This document shows positions 1 to 12,000 of a stretch of DNA of 64,000 bases, in pieces (the stretch's first letter is position 1; each line of letters starts with the position of its first letter). Under the pieces are notes generated by a model. The model had not been told where the DNA came from, ran no database searches, and worked only from the letters and a program-made list of their open reading frames with translations. The translations under genes were made by a program, and so were the position numbers. Source of the DNA: Ophioderma brevispina (taxonomy: Eukaryota; Echinodermata; Ophiuroidea; Amphilepidida; Ophiodermatidae); contig JAMKCH010072049.1 of the NCBI GenBank assembly GCA_023653785.1, positions 62,001 to 126,000 on the forward strand. The letters run 5' to 3'.

Positions 1-519
1 AGTGGGGAGCAATTCCTTAATTTGACCACCGTATTGGGCTCTACAGTAGTCCTTGGGCGCTTCTACTCGAATAAACGGGACCTCACACTTCACAACTACA
101 ATCCAATGCACGAAAAATTGGAACGTTCAAAGGTTAAAGAGGGGTCACGTTTCGCTACCGTGGATTAGGACTATATTGAGCACGCCGCAACATAATTGGT
201 GAAATTGGAAGGTTCCATTTTTACCTAGAGACCTTCCAAGGAATTATATTGGCAGAGTAGACAGAAAAGAAACGGCGGCCCCGCCGCTATCGCGCCATGT
301 AATCGGGTTCATTCCTTACTGTTTTAAGGTTCGAAAATCGACAGGGTAAGGATGCTGCTTACATCCAACCACCCTTGCATCAAATTATCTTTTGGCTTCA
401 AAATTCTTAATCTTTCTTAATTTAAATTCTTTGGAAAACGAACTGGGTTTTAAAGAATTTGTTCTGGTTGGCAGAAATATGACTTTCAAAAACATTTTTG
501 GATATTAACTAACACAATT
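1..519. other. Unassigned AT-rich sequence
   Basis: No ORF with protein-like composition, no terminal repeats and no recognised repeat were seen. It leads into the minisatellite that starts near position 520. Confidence 0.5.
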
Positions 520-985
520 TCATTTTCGGCATTCACGAAAACAGTATTTATTTCGGATTAATGAACTTTTTTCATTTGGATTCAACAAACCTTATTTTCA
601 TTGCGGATCAACGAAACATTATTTCATTTTCGGATCAACGAACTCATTTCATTTTCGGAATAACGAACCTCATTTCATTTTCGGATCAATGAACCTTATT
701 TCATTTTCGGATCAACGAACCTTATTTCATTTTCGGATCAACAAACCTTATTTCATTTTCGGATCACACGTAAACTTCGGAAGAAAAAAAACGAACGTCG
801 GAGAGGAAAAACGCAACTTCGGATAAACGACACATTCGGAATAACAAAACTTCGGAAAATAAAAGAAAAAATGTTCGGATTAACGAACCTTCGGAATAAC
901 GCCCACGTAGGTATAGGAAATTTCCGTGGTCGGATTAACGACCTTCGGAAATAACGAACCTTCGGAAGAACGAACGTCGGAATAA
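520..985. repeat. Degenerate TTCGGATNAACGAACC minisatellite
   Basis: The motif CATTTTCGGATCAACGAACC and its shorter form CTTCGGAATAACGAAC recur many times. The period is about 26-28 bases in the first half (600-770) and about 13-16 bases in the second half (775-985). Copies differ by substitutions and one-base indels. A short ORF on the minus strand (753-1028) is simply the translation of the repeat and is not a gene. Confidence 0.8.
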
Positions 986-2239
986 TGAACAGCCAACCTA
1001 CAAGACATCTCCTGATCGGCTGCTTCAATCAGGGCGGACATGCAAAACAGTTCCAAAGTGGTATTAAAGGGTGATTGAATCTATGCATAATGAAAACGCC
1101 ATACGTTATTACACTCCGAGGCGGTCAAATGGTACCAATACAAAGGATAGACCCCCGGGATAGACCTTCAGGATTTGCCATAAAAATATTGTCCTCGTGA
1201 TTATATTAAAAGTTGAGAGATTAGAGATTAGAAGGAAGAAAGTTCGAATAGTACTCGCCAAACTGTAGTGAATCAAAGACCATAAGAGAGAAGAAGAAAA
1301 TCCTTCAGAAGCTTCAATCATAATTCCTGATTTTGACGGGAGGGAAAAGTGCCTGATGATAGATGGTTTATTTGCTACACCTATCGTTATACAATTGACA
1401 CGATGGAGACATTTCTTGCAGCCTTCAAAAACTGTAAAAACGAATTGCGACAATGAATCAAATAACATGGCCGTTTCCCAAAATATTCTGACATCACGTA
1501 TCGTTCTTTAAAGGCGCAGCCCTTTATCATATACGGGCTAATGATCATAATCTATGTTCGGCGAATATTCCTACACAGTTTTGTAAGTGTATGGCGTATG
1601 GTACGAAACATTGCCTTAAGATCGGTACCTCCACGTTTGGTTACGATACCTCAATGTAAGGCCTGCCTGTTGTCATAAAATCCGATTGACGACAGAGTAA
1701 CAATTCAGGCAACACATAAATAATTCAAACACAAATATACCAGCTGAGAGGAGGAGGATGGATAACGGCAACGCCCTTTCTTTAAACTTTGGGTGCGCCT
1801 TGATGATGGAACCCACAAAGTTGCAGGAAACCCCACACACGCAGGTGTTATAATAACCTCATATTTTGACTACACGAATAATATTTTGTAACTGTTAATT
1901 TTAGAAGATTCAAACGGGAAAGCACTTGCGGACTTGCATGTTTATAAACATGCAAAAGAAAAATAGAATTTCCCTAATTGCTTTTTTTTCTAATTAGAAA
2001 GTGCAGATATAAATTCTGAGGGATTGCCAAGTACTGGTGCACAGATAAGGGTTGCAAATAGTATGGCATAAGTTAGATTGTGACGTAATGTAGCCTATTT
2101 TGTGCGGTACGAGATGTGAGGATAACATATAGTTACTTGCCAAAGATTATAAAAAAGATTTTGAGGATCTCCCCCTATGTTACGGCAACCGAGGTAACGC
2201 TCTACGTCAGCTACTATCCCTACCAGACGTAGTTAACGC
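986..2239. other. Unassigned non-coding sequence
   Basis: Ordinary AT-rich sequence. The short open frames within it have no recognisable domain, and no terminal repeats were seen. Confidence 0.45.
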
Positions 2240-2790
2240 TCTGTGTCACGTAACAAGCCGACCGGGGACCGACCGCATTGGAATTCACCGGTGTTTAAAC
2301 CGTAAACGTGATTTTGTGGAAGTCGGGGGACGAAGGAAGAGGCTGTCGATTCTTCATGTCCCTCTCGTGCTCCGGTGTCGAGGGGCCAGTCTGGCCGTTG
2401 CAGCCGCCGCGTCCAGCAAAGAAGAATCTGGGCCCTATCTGGGGGACCGGGTTGGTGTGGGTGGGCTGCGCGGCGTTGTGCTCGCTAGAGTGCGGGTATG
2501 GTTGGTCTAAAGTTTAGGGCATGTGGCGCGGTGTTCCCCGGGACCCTATCTCCTTTGGAAGCTTCCGGCATGGTGTATAAGTGTTGTGTGCTATTCAGTC
2601 CTGCTGTATGGGCGCACGCCATGGTGTCTGCGAGCGGGGCCCTGCATTTTGGGGATGGGGGGATTTTGATGAGGCCAGTTGAGGTGGACGGCTTGCGGCG
2701 GAGGGACGCCTAGAAGAAGCAAGGAAGAAGCAGTGGCGGAGCTTGGGTTGAGGGAGAGGCTGACTGAATCGGCGACGGGGGAAGACGGGT
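2240..2790. other. GC-rich block of unknown origin
   Basis: This is a roughly 550-base island clearly richer in G and C than its surroundings, with many CpG steps. Three overlapping short plus-strand frames (ending at 2517, 2510 and 2713) are open through it. The last gives a 71-residue product that looks fairly protein-like but matches no family I recognise. It could be a CpG island or first-exon region, a fragment of a GC-rich mobile element, or a horizontally acquired scrap. No promoter elements or splice sites decide between these. Confidence 0.35.
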
Positions 2791-3088
2791 AAGGGTGATT
2801 GCTACCGGCTTACACACTTTGGATTTACTCCTACCTGAAGCCGCGACGGAAGCAATCTACTACACCATTCCGATTTATCGGTTTATCCATTCACCCGCAC
2901 AAAAGGAGGGTTTCAACAGCGCCCCTTTGATCATAATCCCATGCCACAATCCATGATCGGCAGAGCAATCATTACTGTACAATTTTTGAAAACTCTATGT
3001 CCGAACACGTAAAAGGTAAAAGTAATTGATATTACAACATGATCGCTGTTTCTTCGGTGGGATTTGTGTTGTTTTCGTTATATAGAAG

Positions 3089-3420
3089 TTAAAGGCGGAC
3101 TCAGGAGATTTCCCGATGAGGGTGCCCTCAATTTTCAAACAATTGTAGTTTTTGCATCTATCTAATGTTTGTCAATATATTAATCACTGTGTGAAATAGC
3201 TAAGCTCATAACGAAGTCTTCATGCTAGAAATCACATCTTTGTTTAAAAAATTCCGGATTCCGGAAATTTAGTTTGAAACAGTATTTAGGACACTGTTTA
3301 TATACACCATAAATGTTTACTGCATCAAACCGAAAAATCGATTCATCTCAAACTTTCTTTGGAATTGAGCATTCTAGGTGCCTATCTTTGTTCTAGCTGA
3401 CTATTTTAAATTAATATATT
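3089..3420. repeat. Dispersed repeat, direct copy of 11022-11345
   Basis: About 330 bases align in the same orientation with 11022-11345. Shared blocks include TCACTGTGTGAAATA, AATGTTTACTGCAT and GGAATTRAGCATT. The later copy keeps an open minus-strand frame and lies directly upstream of Gypsy-type pol remnants. This copy has many stops in that frame. Most likely both are relics of the same retroelement family, though the protein segment itself is not one I can name. Confidence 0.65.
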
Positions 3421-3429
3421 AAAACAATT

Positions 3430-4335
3430 ATTCGAAAATCGTCTGGAGTTCAGACTTTAATGTACACCTTTATACGTTCAGCTTACTGCCCAAGACTGTC
3501 TAGTGTGAAAAATAAAGGATGACTAAGTTGGCCTAAATCGGAAAGTTGGACCCGCGGCACCATGCTCGTTCCGGAGGTTATGAAAGTGACCCCCTAACGG
3601 GACCAATTTCAGTTAAAATATTACCGACCCCTAATTGGACCAGTTTGGTGAAAGCTAGTTTTCAGTGAAATATACACTTAACGGTACAGCAGTAGATATG
3701 ACATCCTTACGGTACTATTTTAAATATCATTTCCACTCGTATAGTACCAGTTTGTACTCTTTTGTAATTCCACTTATAATGCATTTAAAAAAAGAAAAAA
3801 CCTAAAAAATTAAATATTTTTGTTAATTATTGTAACAATGATTTTTTTAATTACGCATTATTTACATAATTAGTTTTATTGTTTTTGCTGTAGGCCTATT
3901 CATGATGAACAAATAAAAATTGATGAAGAGAGGATAAATTTGCAGTGAGATTACGGGACCTGTTCTCAATACACGAAAAAAAGAGACACATTTAAAATAG
4001 CCAATATACAAGAAAAGGAACTTGTGCTCTGCAAGAAAAAAAACTTAGGGTTATTTTGTGATATCGTCGGGGGTTCTGCAAACTGTCGAATCAGCATAAA
4101 TGCTAGTTCTGAGGACAACGGGTTTGAAAGTTTGAGTTACTTATGAATGCGTGTAATTAAATGAAATAAACGGAAATGGAATTTTAAGTGGTGTGTATGT
4201 TTAACGCATGAATGGTTTACTAAACTGACGACAGTATTAAATACCAAGAAACAACTAGTTTCTTATTCAAAATAGCCACGGAATGTGGTTCGATTGTTTG
4301 TCAAACCCCAAAAGTTGATTCGCTGTGCTCTAGGA
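3430..4335. other. Unassigned AT-rich sequence
   Basis: Non-coding in all frames. It contains a weak internal echo, with CCCCTAACGGGACCAATTT near 3590 and CCCCTAATTGGACCAGTTT near 3630, suggesting an old short duplication. Nothing else was identified. Confidence 0.4.
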
Positions 4336-4353
4336 GTCGAATACGTATTCGAC
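4336..4353. repeat. 18-bp perfect palindrome (CGAATACGTATTCG core)
   Basis: GTCGAATACGTATTCGAC is its own reverse complement. The same 14-base core recurs at 7654-7667 and 7712-7729. This copy and the 7712 copy are both followed shortly by TGAAACC, so more than the palindrome itself may be shared. Confidence 0.75.
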
Positions 4354-4367
4354 TGTATGAAACCAGC

Positions 4368-4512
4368 AGTGGCGTAAACCGGGGGGGGGGGGGGGCAGGG
4401 GGAGCTTTCCCCCTGAAACATTAGTGATTTACATTGCCATACAATAGACTAACAATGTTAATAATGCTGCCCCCCTGAAAATATAAGTGCCCCCTTTGCC
4501 CCCCCTGAAAAA
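4368..4512. repeat. Truncated repeat with CAGTGGCGTA edge and poly-G
   Basis: The stretch starts CAGTGGCGTAAACC, runs into an uninterrupted G tract near 4381-4396, and continues with alternating CCCCCTGAAA blocks. CAGTGGCGTA-type edges are typical of hAT-like transposon termini in many animals. Related edges occur at about 25313 (CAGTGACGTAACC) and 60471 (CAGTGGCGTACC). No partner terminus was found, so this is probably a fragment. Confidence 0.4.
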
Positions 4513-4579
4513 AAATGTTAGCCAATGGAAAACAGTGATTTCTAATGTTGATATGGTGAGATTGCTATAGCTACGGGTT

Positions 4580-4775
4580 TTTCATATTTAAAATGCTGAT
4601 GCCGATGATGCTACGATGAAAGAATAAACGATGGCATGGTGGTGGTGGCAATAACGATGAAATAGGGGAAACATCGAGCTTGACGACAACAATGTGCTAC
4701 TGATCGATGATGATGATGATGCTACTGATCGATTAATGTGATATGATGAATATGATGCTACTGATCGATTATCAT
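4580..4775. repeat. GAT-rich minisatellite
   Basis: Runs of GATGAT are mixed with the longer unit GATGCTACTGATCGATTA, which occurs at least twice fully and once partially. The minus-strand ORF over this stretch (4588-4866) is Ser/His-rich low complexity and is not a gene. Confidence 0.75.
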
Positions 4776-5398
4776 TCTTGACCACGATGACCAACGAAAT
4801 CAAAATCTTACACCGACTCTTAAGCAAATTTTGGCGCCTTAAATTAATATCTTTAATTATCACCATATGTTTTAACTCATTTTTTGCAGAAAAAACCCCA
4901 TAAATTCAAGAGTAAATACTTAGAAGGACTGCAACAATTGTTGTGCATGTTATATAAAAATTAATAAATAGTATGCATGTTGTAACACACAATAACTATT
5001 GTCTAGAACTGTTCAAAAATTGAGATCAAAAATATTTAAAGTAACTGGAAAATGTTCTTACCAAAAGTTTGGAGATAAAAGTGGTCTATTTTCCTGTTTG
5101 TCTCTTTCCTTAAATTTCTCATTAACATATATACACCAAACTTGAAACGAATTAACAATTTAATGGGTAATATACTCATAAAACCAACCTAACATATCTA
5201 ACAATTTAGAGGGCACTAACGCTTATACAAACACCTTCCCAAAGAAAATATCAATTGGTTCCTGAAAGGCGAGTTTTCTTAAATGATGTATATATTAGTA
5301 TTATTTAGTTTTTGCAGAATATCAAAGTTAACATCAAATAAAATCAACGTTCACACTATGTTTACAAGTCTATTTTGTACCACTGTTTCCTATTATTA

Positions 5399-6521
5399 CC
5401 GTGTGTCCGGTCCAAAAACACGCAACACTTGGTGGCAGGCGCCATGAGTTTTTGAACAAAAGCACGTACTACTTTATTTCTTTGTTGTAAGGTAAGGCGG
5501 AACTGTAGTTAGTAATATCCCTGAAAGTTTCGTAAAGTAGAGTCAATATTTTTTTCAGATATACCCCGACCACCCCAGAGAATCAAGTAACCTGCAGGAC
5601 ACATTTACGCAAATTGAGGCGCTATTAACTACAATACGGTACTGTACGTTTTGCGCCCAAACCACCAATTTGAATCTCTAAGTCCAACCAAAACCACCAT
5701 TTTCCTCTTTTTTAAAAGACAGGTGCTGCAACAAATATTAAACATAATTATGTTTCCTTGGTAGTACAGCTAAAACATGCATTTTAAACACACACTTACC
5801 AAAAAATCGAATTAGTAATGTATTATCAACAAACTCCTTGTAGTGGTCCAAATAAGACTGCTTGTATTAGAGCTAATCATTACAATCAATTTTTTACGGG
5901 GCACACAAAGATTCTCTTAACCCAAAATTTAATGACAGAATGAATACATACTGATATTGTTATTGAGTTTGGTGTTGAAAAAATAGGTTTTACTTCATAA
6001 AATTGGATAATGTACTATTGGTCTAACAAGCAAGTTGCAGCCAACGATTTATCCTTTTTAATTAATGTAATGTGGAGTTTTTCTATGACTTTGTTGTCTG
6101 GTTTATTCTTCTTGAAATATCTTTTTATCTTCTTGCAACATATTTTATCCCCAAGACATTAATGTTTTATTATTATCAGTTTAAATAATAATTATGTAAA
6201 TGGCAGTCATTTGACCCAGTAGAAGTTGTTCGTAAGAAATTTTGGGCAAGTAAAGTTCATTGCAATCAATATTGTATTTGCATTCTTTCGCATTGCTTTG
6301 TCTTGTGGTTAACCAGCCTCCTCATTTTTGTAAATGGGTTCTGTGGGTTACTTGGTTGTTGGGGTCATTTAAAAACTATTGACTCTACCTTTATGAACTT
6401 TTGCAAATATAGCTACAGTCCCATCTTCCCTTACAACAAAATACGTAATCACGTGCTTAGGTTCAAAACTCTGGGTTGCGCCTGCCACCAAGTTTGCGTT
6501 TTTTTTTTTTGGGACACACGG
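5399..6521. mobile_element. TA-flanked 1.12-kb non-autonomous DNA transposon
   Basis: The two ends are inverted copies of about 100 bases. Left is CCGTGTGTCCGGTCCAAAAA and onward; the reverse complement of the right end begins CCGTGTGTCCCAAAAAA. Both continue with ACTTGGTGGCAGGCGC and later TTTTGTTGTAAGG. A TA dinucleotide flanks each end (5397-5398 and 6522-6523), as expected for Tc1/mariner-type insertion. The interior (5505-6420) has no transposase-like frame, so this is a long MITE or deletion derivative. The inner 0.9 kb is unassigned. The superfamily call rests on the TA target and the TGTCC-type ends only. Confidence 0.75.
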
Positions 6522-8359
6522 TATAAAGCACTCGAATGATTTTCGATGTGGTATACCAGTTGACAGCATTGGTCCACCGTTTTCTACTGCTTCCAACATA
6601 AACGTAGTAGTCGTCACAAGACGTCAAAGTTCAAATTTGGGCAAAGTGGTCATTTCACAGACACAAGCAGAGCAGAAATGAAAACATGAAATTTTTGCCT
6701 AAAAAGGTAGGAATAGTGGATTCTCATGCGGGTTTTGGCCCCAAATGATATGGAAAATGACTAGTTTTTTAATCAACTATAATTTCTCAGAGCCTACAGT
6801 GCACAATATTTTAAACAATGACTACTAACTAAGGGTCATGCAGTATCATTTTATAGGCAATAATGGTCTGAAAAACTAAATTATGGCGCCCAATTTTGTG
6901 ATTGTTTTCCTCTGCCCGAGGATTACATTATGAGCCCATAGATGATACTACAAATTTCTATTCTATTAACTCAAAAAAATCTTTTATTTTGTTGTTTGTG
7001 TTGTTTGTTTAGGTTTTAAGTAATATGCCTTATTTATGTGGTATTTTGTATGCTGAATAATGAAAATAAATGATACGAAAATGCATTAGCGGCTCATTAT
7101 AGCAGAATAAGGCAGTAAACCTGACCAATCAGAATGCTGCATTTTCAGTAATGGCCGGTATAGTAGAGGTAGTAGAACCACTACCACCAATCGACTTTGA
7201 CGCTAACCCGTTGGAGCTCCCTTAACAGGTTTTCGCCAAAATTAGCAGAAAGAAGGATGGAATGACAATAATTATATGGAAGACTTCTTAACGAAAGTTT
7301 TTAACGTTTTTGCGCCCCGAGGCGAAAGTTACCTGGGTTGGTAAATCATCCCCTTTTGTAATACGGGGGGAATGTCACTATGCCCCCCAAAACAAAAAAT
7401 ATAAATTTGGTGTATTGTATTGTTCAAATGTTTTTTTCTTAAAAAGTACAAAACGTGGATAATCTTTTTCACGCGCACAGCCGTTAGAGTTCAAATAAGT
7501 AACAGTAACATAATAAAACACAAAAAATTAAAATGTGAAAGAACATGCCCAATCCCTCATGAAGTATAGAAAGGTAAATTTCACCGAGTGTCTTAAATCT
7601 TGATTAGACCATTAGTCGATGTTGATCACTGACGTAGCAATCTTTGTCCCAGGCGAATACGTATTCGTTCACATTTATCTGTGTGCTTTGAGATATTTGG
7701 ACCCGCAAGCTATCGAATACGTATTCGATTCTTTGTGAAACCCGTTTATACAAATGCGTGTTATTCGCCGGCGGCTAATTTGGTTAGGATATTTTGGTAC
7801 AGTTAAAGAGTACTAATATGCAAACAGATCAACTTTTAACTCAATTTGACAAAAAAATCAGATTTTGACACTAGGTCGCTGACCACGGATATGTTTACAT
7901 TAATTGTTTCCTATTATTCATTAAACCAATCACAATCACAACTCGAATTTGTACCACAGCGGGGACTAGAACTTGATTAATTGAATTTGATACCCTTAGC
8001 GGAAGTCCCGATGTGCAGCTAGGCCCTCTTTAATCGGATCGAGCAGGGTTCCCCTAGGGCGTTCGTGATCGGTTTCATGGAAGCAGCATTCATAGTGGGC
8101 TTGAGTCGCTGATTCCCATTCCCAATGAATCGGAATCGTAACGCAATGAAGAACAAATGCGTCGTTTTTTGCCTTGATATTTATTACGTTTCCTTCAATT
8201 TAGTTTGCTCTTTGTTGTATTTTAACAACATTAAGGCCATTAATAGCACCCTTTGAGAGCGCCCCCAATATTCAATATTAGAGCTTATGTATATGCACAA
8301 TTGTGTGGATATTGTCTACGTAAAAACTAGTAAAGCCATGCTCAAAGGTTTGCATGCGT
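6522..8359. other. Mostly unassigned, with two palindromes
   Basis: Non-coding AT-rich sequence. It holds two copies of the CGAATACGTATTCG palindrome (7654-7667 and 7712-7729, 45 bases apart edge to edge) and short poly-A or poly-T runs. No gene was seen. Confidence 0.45.
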
Positions 8360-8582
8360 CATAAAAAAGAAGGGATTTTTGTAATTAGATTCGGGATCCC
8401 CGATCGTATTCAAGGCATTTTGGAAAAGGTTAATTATCTGTATGTCCTTATGAATAGCCAACAATCTAACAGCTAATTGATGAACAATGACACGTAAATG
8501 GCGCTTACGCTATTTCCGGTATTTCATATGGATGATGTTTTTAGTGGCCGTTGAATTATTTATTGGGATCCCCGATATCATT
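8360..8582 (+). repeat. Dispersed repeat, inverted partner of 39525-39765
   Basis: The stretch begins GATTTTTGTAATTAGATTCGGGATCC and ends TTGAATTATTTATTGGGATCCCCGATA. The reverse complement of 39525-39765 carries the same start (AATTAGAATTGGATCC), the same middle (ATGGCGCTATTTCC) and the same end (ACGGGGATCCCCGATAAT). Two copies in opposite orientation 31 kb apart indicate a moderately repeated element, type unknown. Confidence 0.65.
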
Positions 8583-8626
8583 TTTTCTTACAAATCCTTC
8601 TTTTGCAGCACATAGAAGATATAGAT

Positions 8627-8660
8627 TTTTTTTTGGGGGGGGGGGGGGGTCGGGGCTTTA
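8627..8660. repeat. Poly-T/poly-G run
   Basis: TTTTTTTTGGGGGGGGGGGGGG-type homopolymer junction. The nearby small ORF is not credible. Confidence 0.8.
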
Positions 8661-9675
8661 AAATGTGCTATATTCTTGTGGGGATGGTTCTGAAATGGTT
8701 TTTTTTTGGCCTCCATTGTATATTCGAAACATGCTCATTTCTGGTCGGTGTCATGTTTTTAAACCTTTTCGCCTGGCACTCACGCAAATGTGAAAGTATC
8801 CATTTGGTGTGGTGAAATAAGGAATTAATTGTCTATATTTTTTTAAGGGGTTTTTTTCCCTTATTTTAACTTGGTTTTTTTGACGATTTCGGATATTCGT
8901 TCGTTACCAGTTAATCACCGATGAGCATCAACAATCCCTTACATAAATATACCCTTTTACTGTAGTTAGATATATGGTATGGCTGGGGTACTAATCATGA
9001 AATAAAACACTTTATTCCATTTAATGAACAGCCGACGAATATGAAATCTATTTTAAAAGACTAAATGTTTTTTTCTGTTCAGTAGTCGTCGCCACGCTGG
9101 AAGATTTTGTCAATGGATATGAAGAATATCAATAACACAATTGAATACGAATTCCTATTGTCTCTGTTACTAAAATCATACAAGTGCGGAAATAATTGGG
9201 AAAGCTTACATTAAATTACTATTTTCTTCGTATGGATATTGTATATGCAATGGATTTTGGACATTCTAAATTTTTGAACCAATCATTTCTGATTAGTCAA
9301 AATAAAATAAGTTGTGTTATAAAAAATCAGATCATTTGTATAATCCCGATTAGAAAAGTAGTCGGATTAAATTTTAGTTATTGGTTTTCGTTTCTACTCT
9401 TTTGTCCATTAAACTATGTATTCTCGGAAGGTCTTCTACAATAAATCAAGTACAAATGTAGAGAAAGTGGTATCCTCAAAAAATCGCCTTGTGTCCTTTT
9501 AAAGGTGGAAGGTGAGCCAAAAGAATTCTCAAGAAAGCTTTGGAAGCCATTTATATAAGATCAAGAAACCAAAAACTAAATCACGATAAACTGGTATCAT
9601 GATATCGTGACTGGACCTTGATTGTATCTGGTACAACGTACCTTGATGTATATTACGTTAAATTCACCAGACGAT
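8661..9675. other. Unassigned AT-rich sequence
   Basis: No protein-like frame and no repeat boundary were recognised. Its right edge meets the decayed Gypsy-type pol. Some of it may be the 3' part of that element, but I see no integrase motif or LTR. Confidence 0.35.
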
Positions 9676-9689
9676 GCCGTTTACAGACA

Positions 9690-11310
9690 AAGTATGCACA
9701 GAAACACCGTCTGCTGACGACATTTTCTCGATGATTGGTTTCAATGATGAAAGGCCGTCCATACAAATATGGTCCAATCGCTATATTGCGTATATCACTG
9801 CCAAACATTCATTCACCAATGCGGACTAACCCTTCTGCCCTTTGGAAAATTTCTTGCTCACGCTTGCCACAGGAAATTTTTCCTCTTCATGTTACTGGAG
9901 TTACCATGCATTTGTGCGTAATATGAATTCCTTTCCCGAGTCTTAGTAGGGTTATGAACGAGAATCCCAATCTAGAAGTTCGGGGAAGGTTTGAAGATGT
10001 TTTATATAGTTTGAAGGGTGCTGAATCAGAATTTTTGGGTCCAACCTCTTGAAATGTGGGGAAATTTGTAAAATAAGGGGGCAAAATTAGTACAGGGGTA
10101 AATTTGAAATCAGGTCAAATTGTGTTTAAATGTACACCAATGTATTAGTCTCATATATGGATTAAAAAAGGTATAGGTTCCGACCTTTAGTTCCTCGGCT
10201 ACAGCCCTGATAAGGTTCAAGGTCATCAGGGGCAAAACAAATCCAGTGCTCAGATTTTATTGAAACCGGTTTCAAATTATTGCCCTGGTCATACTAAAGC
10301 AGGAAATTCATTTCAATTCTTTGGGTGACAGCTCTGTATACAATTTGAGGTCAAGTTTTGGTGACCCCTATAGACCCCTGTAGACCCTTGCCACATTTTG
10401 CCCATGAATTAAGAAACCAAATGCCAAATATTGTAATATAAGGCAAGACGATCAATTTGACACCAGTTTCAACGAAATCGGAGCACTGGGTTGGGTAACG
10501 TTTACCCCCTGGATGACCTTGAACCTTCAGACGGTGTATGAATCAATATGTCGTCAATATATTGTGTACATTTGGAAGTTCTTTAAGCGGAAACTTCATG
10601 ACATTGCTGAAAGTAGCGGCGCTATTGACCAATCTAAGTGGCACGACCAAGATTCATAATGCCCTTGGTTTGTACGAATGCAGTGAACTTCCTTGACTCC
10701 ATGAGTATCTGCCAGTCTATTTCTGCGAAGAAATTATCTTTAGACAGCTGTGCGAAGATTTTATCTTGGTCCGGAAGAGGTCAGGATCAAAATCCGTCTT
10801 GCCATTGATCTCACGTATATGTCACAACAATATCAGTAAGTACCATCATCACCAGAGTCAAAGGACACGCATAAGGACTATCGCTTAAAATGATTACGCC
10901 CATTCTCAACATCTGATCAACTTCTTTTTGCACGTGGTATAGGATATGGTTTACAACGACCTGGTTCCATGTCCATCAACTTTATCTGATGTTTTCCCAA
11001 ATTTGTTATTCCTGGCACATTTGTTAAAGGCTGACTCAGAGATTTCCGAAGGATTGGAGCACATCACCTTTTCAAAAACCAAATCGTGCCTTTTTGCATG
11101 TACATAATGCTTGTCCATATACTTATCACTGTGTGAAATATCTACGCTCAAATCGAAGTCCTTCATATAGAAAATCACAACTTTGTTATAAAATTCCTGA
11201 TCCGGAACTTTTGTTATACACGGTATCCTATGGCACTGCCATACTGTGCATGAATGTTTACTGCATGAAAACGAAAAATCCGATTCATTTCTAACTTTGG
11301 AATTAAGCAT
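9690..11310 (-). pseudogene. Decayed Gypsy-type pol (RT and RNase H relics)
   Basis: Read on the minus strand, fragments in shifting frames match Ty3/Gypsy Pol in order. Near 10900-10860 are VDQMLRMGVI and SDSPYACP, the stretch before the first RT motifs. Around 10790 is TDFDP. Near 10690-10540 are FFAEIDW, FTAFVQTKG and a PFGLVNSAATF-like segment (seen here as LRLVNSAATFSNVMK), ending close to a degraded DDILIHT. The RNase H neighbourhood near 9790-9710 gives GPYLYGRPFIIETNH. Between RT and RNase H lie about 600 foreign bases, including a hairpin MITE. The 119-residue frame at 10951-11310 lies just upstream and is probably the pre-RT part, but I do not recognise its domain. No LTRs, gag or integrase were seen. 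Frameshifts and stops make it non-functional. Confidence 0.7.
10212..10527. mobile_element. Hairpin MITE inside the Gypsy relic
   Basis: The left arm starts AAGGTTCAAGGTCATCAGGGG and includes CCAGTGCTCAGATTTTATTG. The right arm, reverse-complemented, starts AAGGTTCAAGGTCATCCAGGG and includes CCCAGTGCTCCGATTTCGTTG. The arms are about 75-90 bases with a short unpaired centre. It lies directly next to the RT catalytic-motif remnant on one side. The sequence between 9930 and 10211 on the other side is neither Gypsy nor this MITE, so that junction is not clean. Confidence 0.65.
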
Positions 11311-11345
11311 TTTAGGTGACTATCTTTAGTTCTAGATCATTATTT
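11022..11345. repeat. Dispersed repeat, direct copy of 3089-3420
   Basis: This is the partner of 3089-3420. The minus-strand frame is open here (part of 10951-11310), whereas the 3-kb copy is full of stops. That makes this the younger or better-preserved copy. Confidence 0.65.
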
Positions 11346-11614
11346 TTAATTACTACACAAAAAAAAATATATTTCGAAATCGCTGAGTCAGCTTGGTGTC
11401 TTTGAGGTTTCCCAAGATCCTTTGCACCTCATGCCTCTTTTCACTGTCCAATCGTTCACTGATATTCACATCCTTGATGGTTTTCAGTTGAACATATATT
11501 ACAAAGAGTTACAGATAAACATGCTCACCCATCACTAGAATCAGAAATGTAAGGCCCCTGTGTCCATGGTACAACACAGGAATCAAAGCGGCCCGTTGAG
11601 TACGTCGACGTTTG

Positions 11615-12000
11615 GAGAGAAAATGAAAAAAAAAAAAAAAACCATAAAACAGATGAAAACTGGAATGCATACAAAATGCAGAATATTCTTGTCAACAAAC
11701 TTATACACAAAGCAAAGGAAACTTACTATCATGAAAACTTAGCCACTGCTGAATAACAAAGTATTGTTTTAACAAAACATAAGCTTCTCAATAAAGGGGC
11801 CAAAGTTCTTCCTGCCTGCTAACTATGCAGAGTTAAGTAACTCATTTGATAACTTTTTTGAAAACAAAATTGTTAAAATTAGACAAAACCTTGACCAAAT
11901 TCCTGACACATGTACTTCCGATACACCGGTAACTGACCTTCCATATAACTACTTTAATGTAGGAACAAAAACACCAAATAGTGAAAATTTTCATACCGTC
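11615..12000 (+). pseudogene. Non-LTR retrotransposon ORF2 fragment (pre-RT linker)
   Basis: In shifting plus-strand frames the peptide pieces NILVNKLIHKAKETYY, LLNKGAKVLPA, SFDNFFENKIVKIRQNLDQI and PVTDLPYNYF can be read in order. This Lys-rich region ending in FxxFFxxKI is typical of the stretch between the endonuclease and reverse-transcriptase domains of jockey/CR1-like non-LTR elements. At least two frameshifts separate the pieces. No RT core or endonuclease flanks it, so it is an isolated fragment. A poly-A run at 11628-11641 lies at its left edge. Confidence 0.55.

Noticed and set aside
753..1028. 91-codon minus-strand ORF rich in Arg, Phe and Pro
   Set aside because: It is the translation of the TTCGGATCAACGAACC minisatellite.
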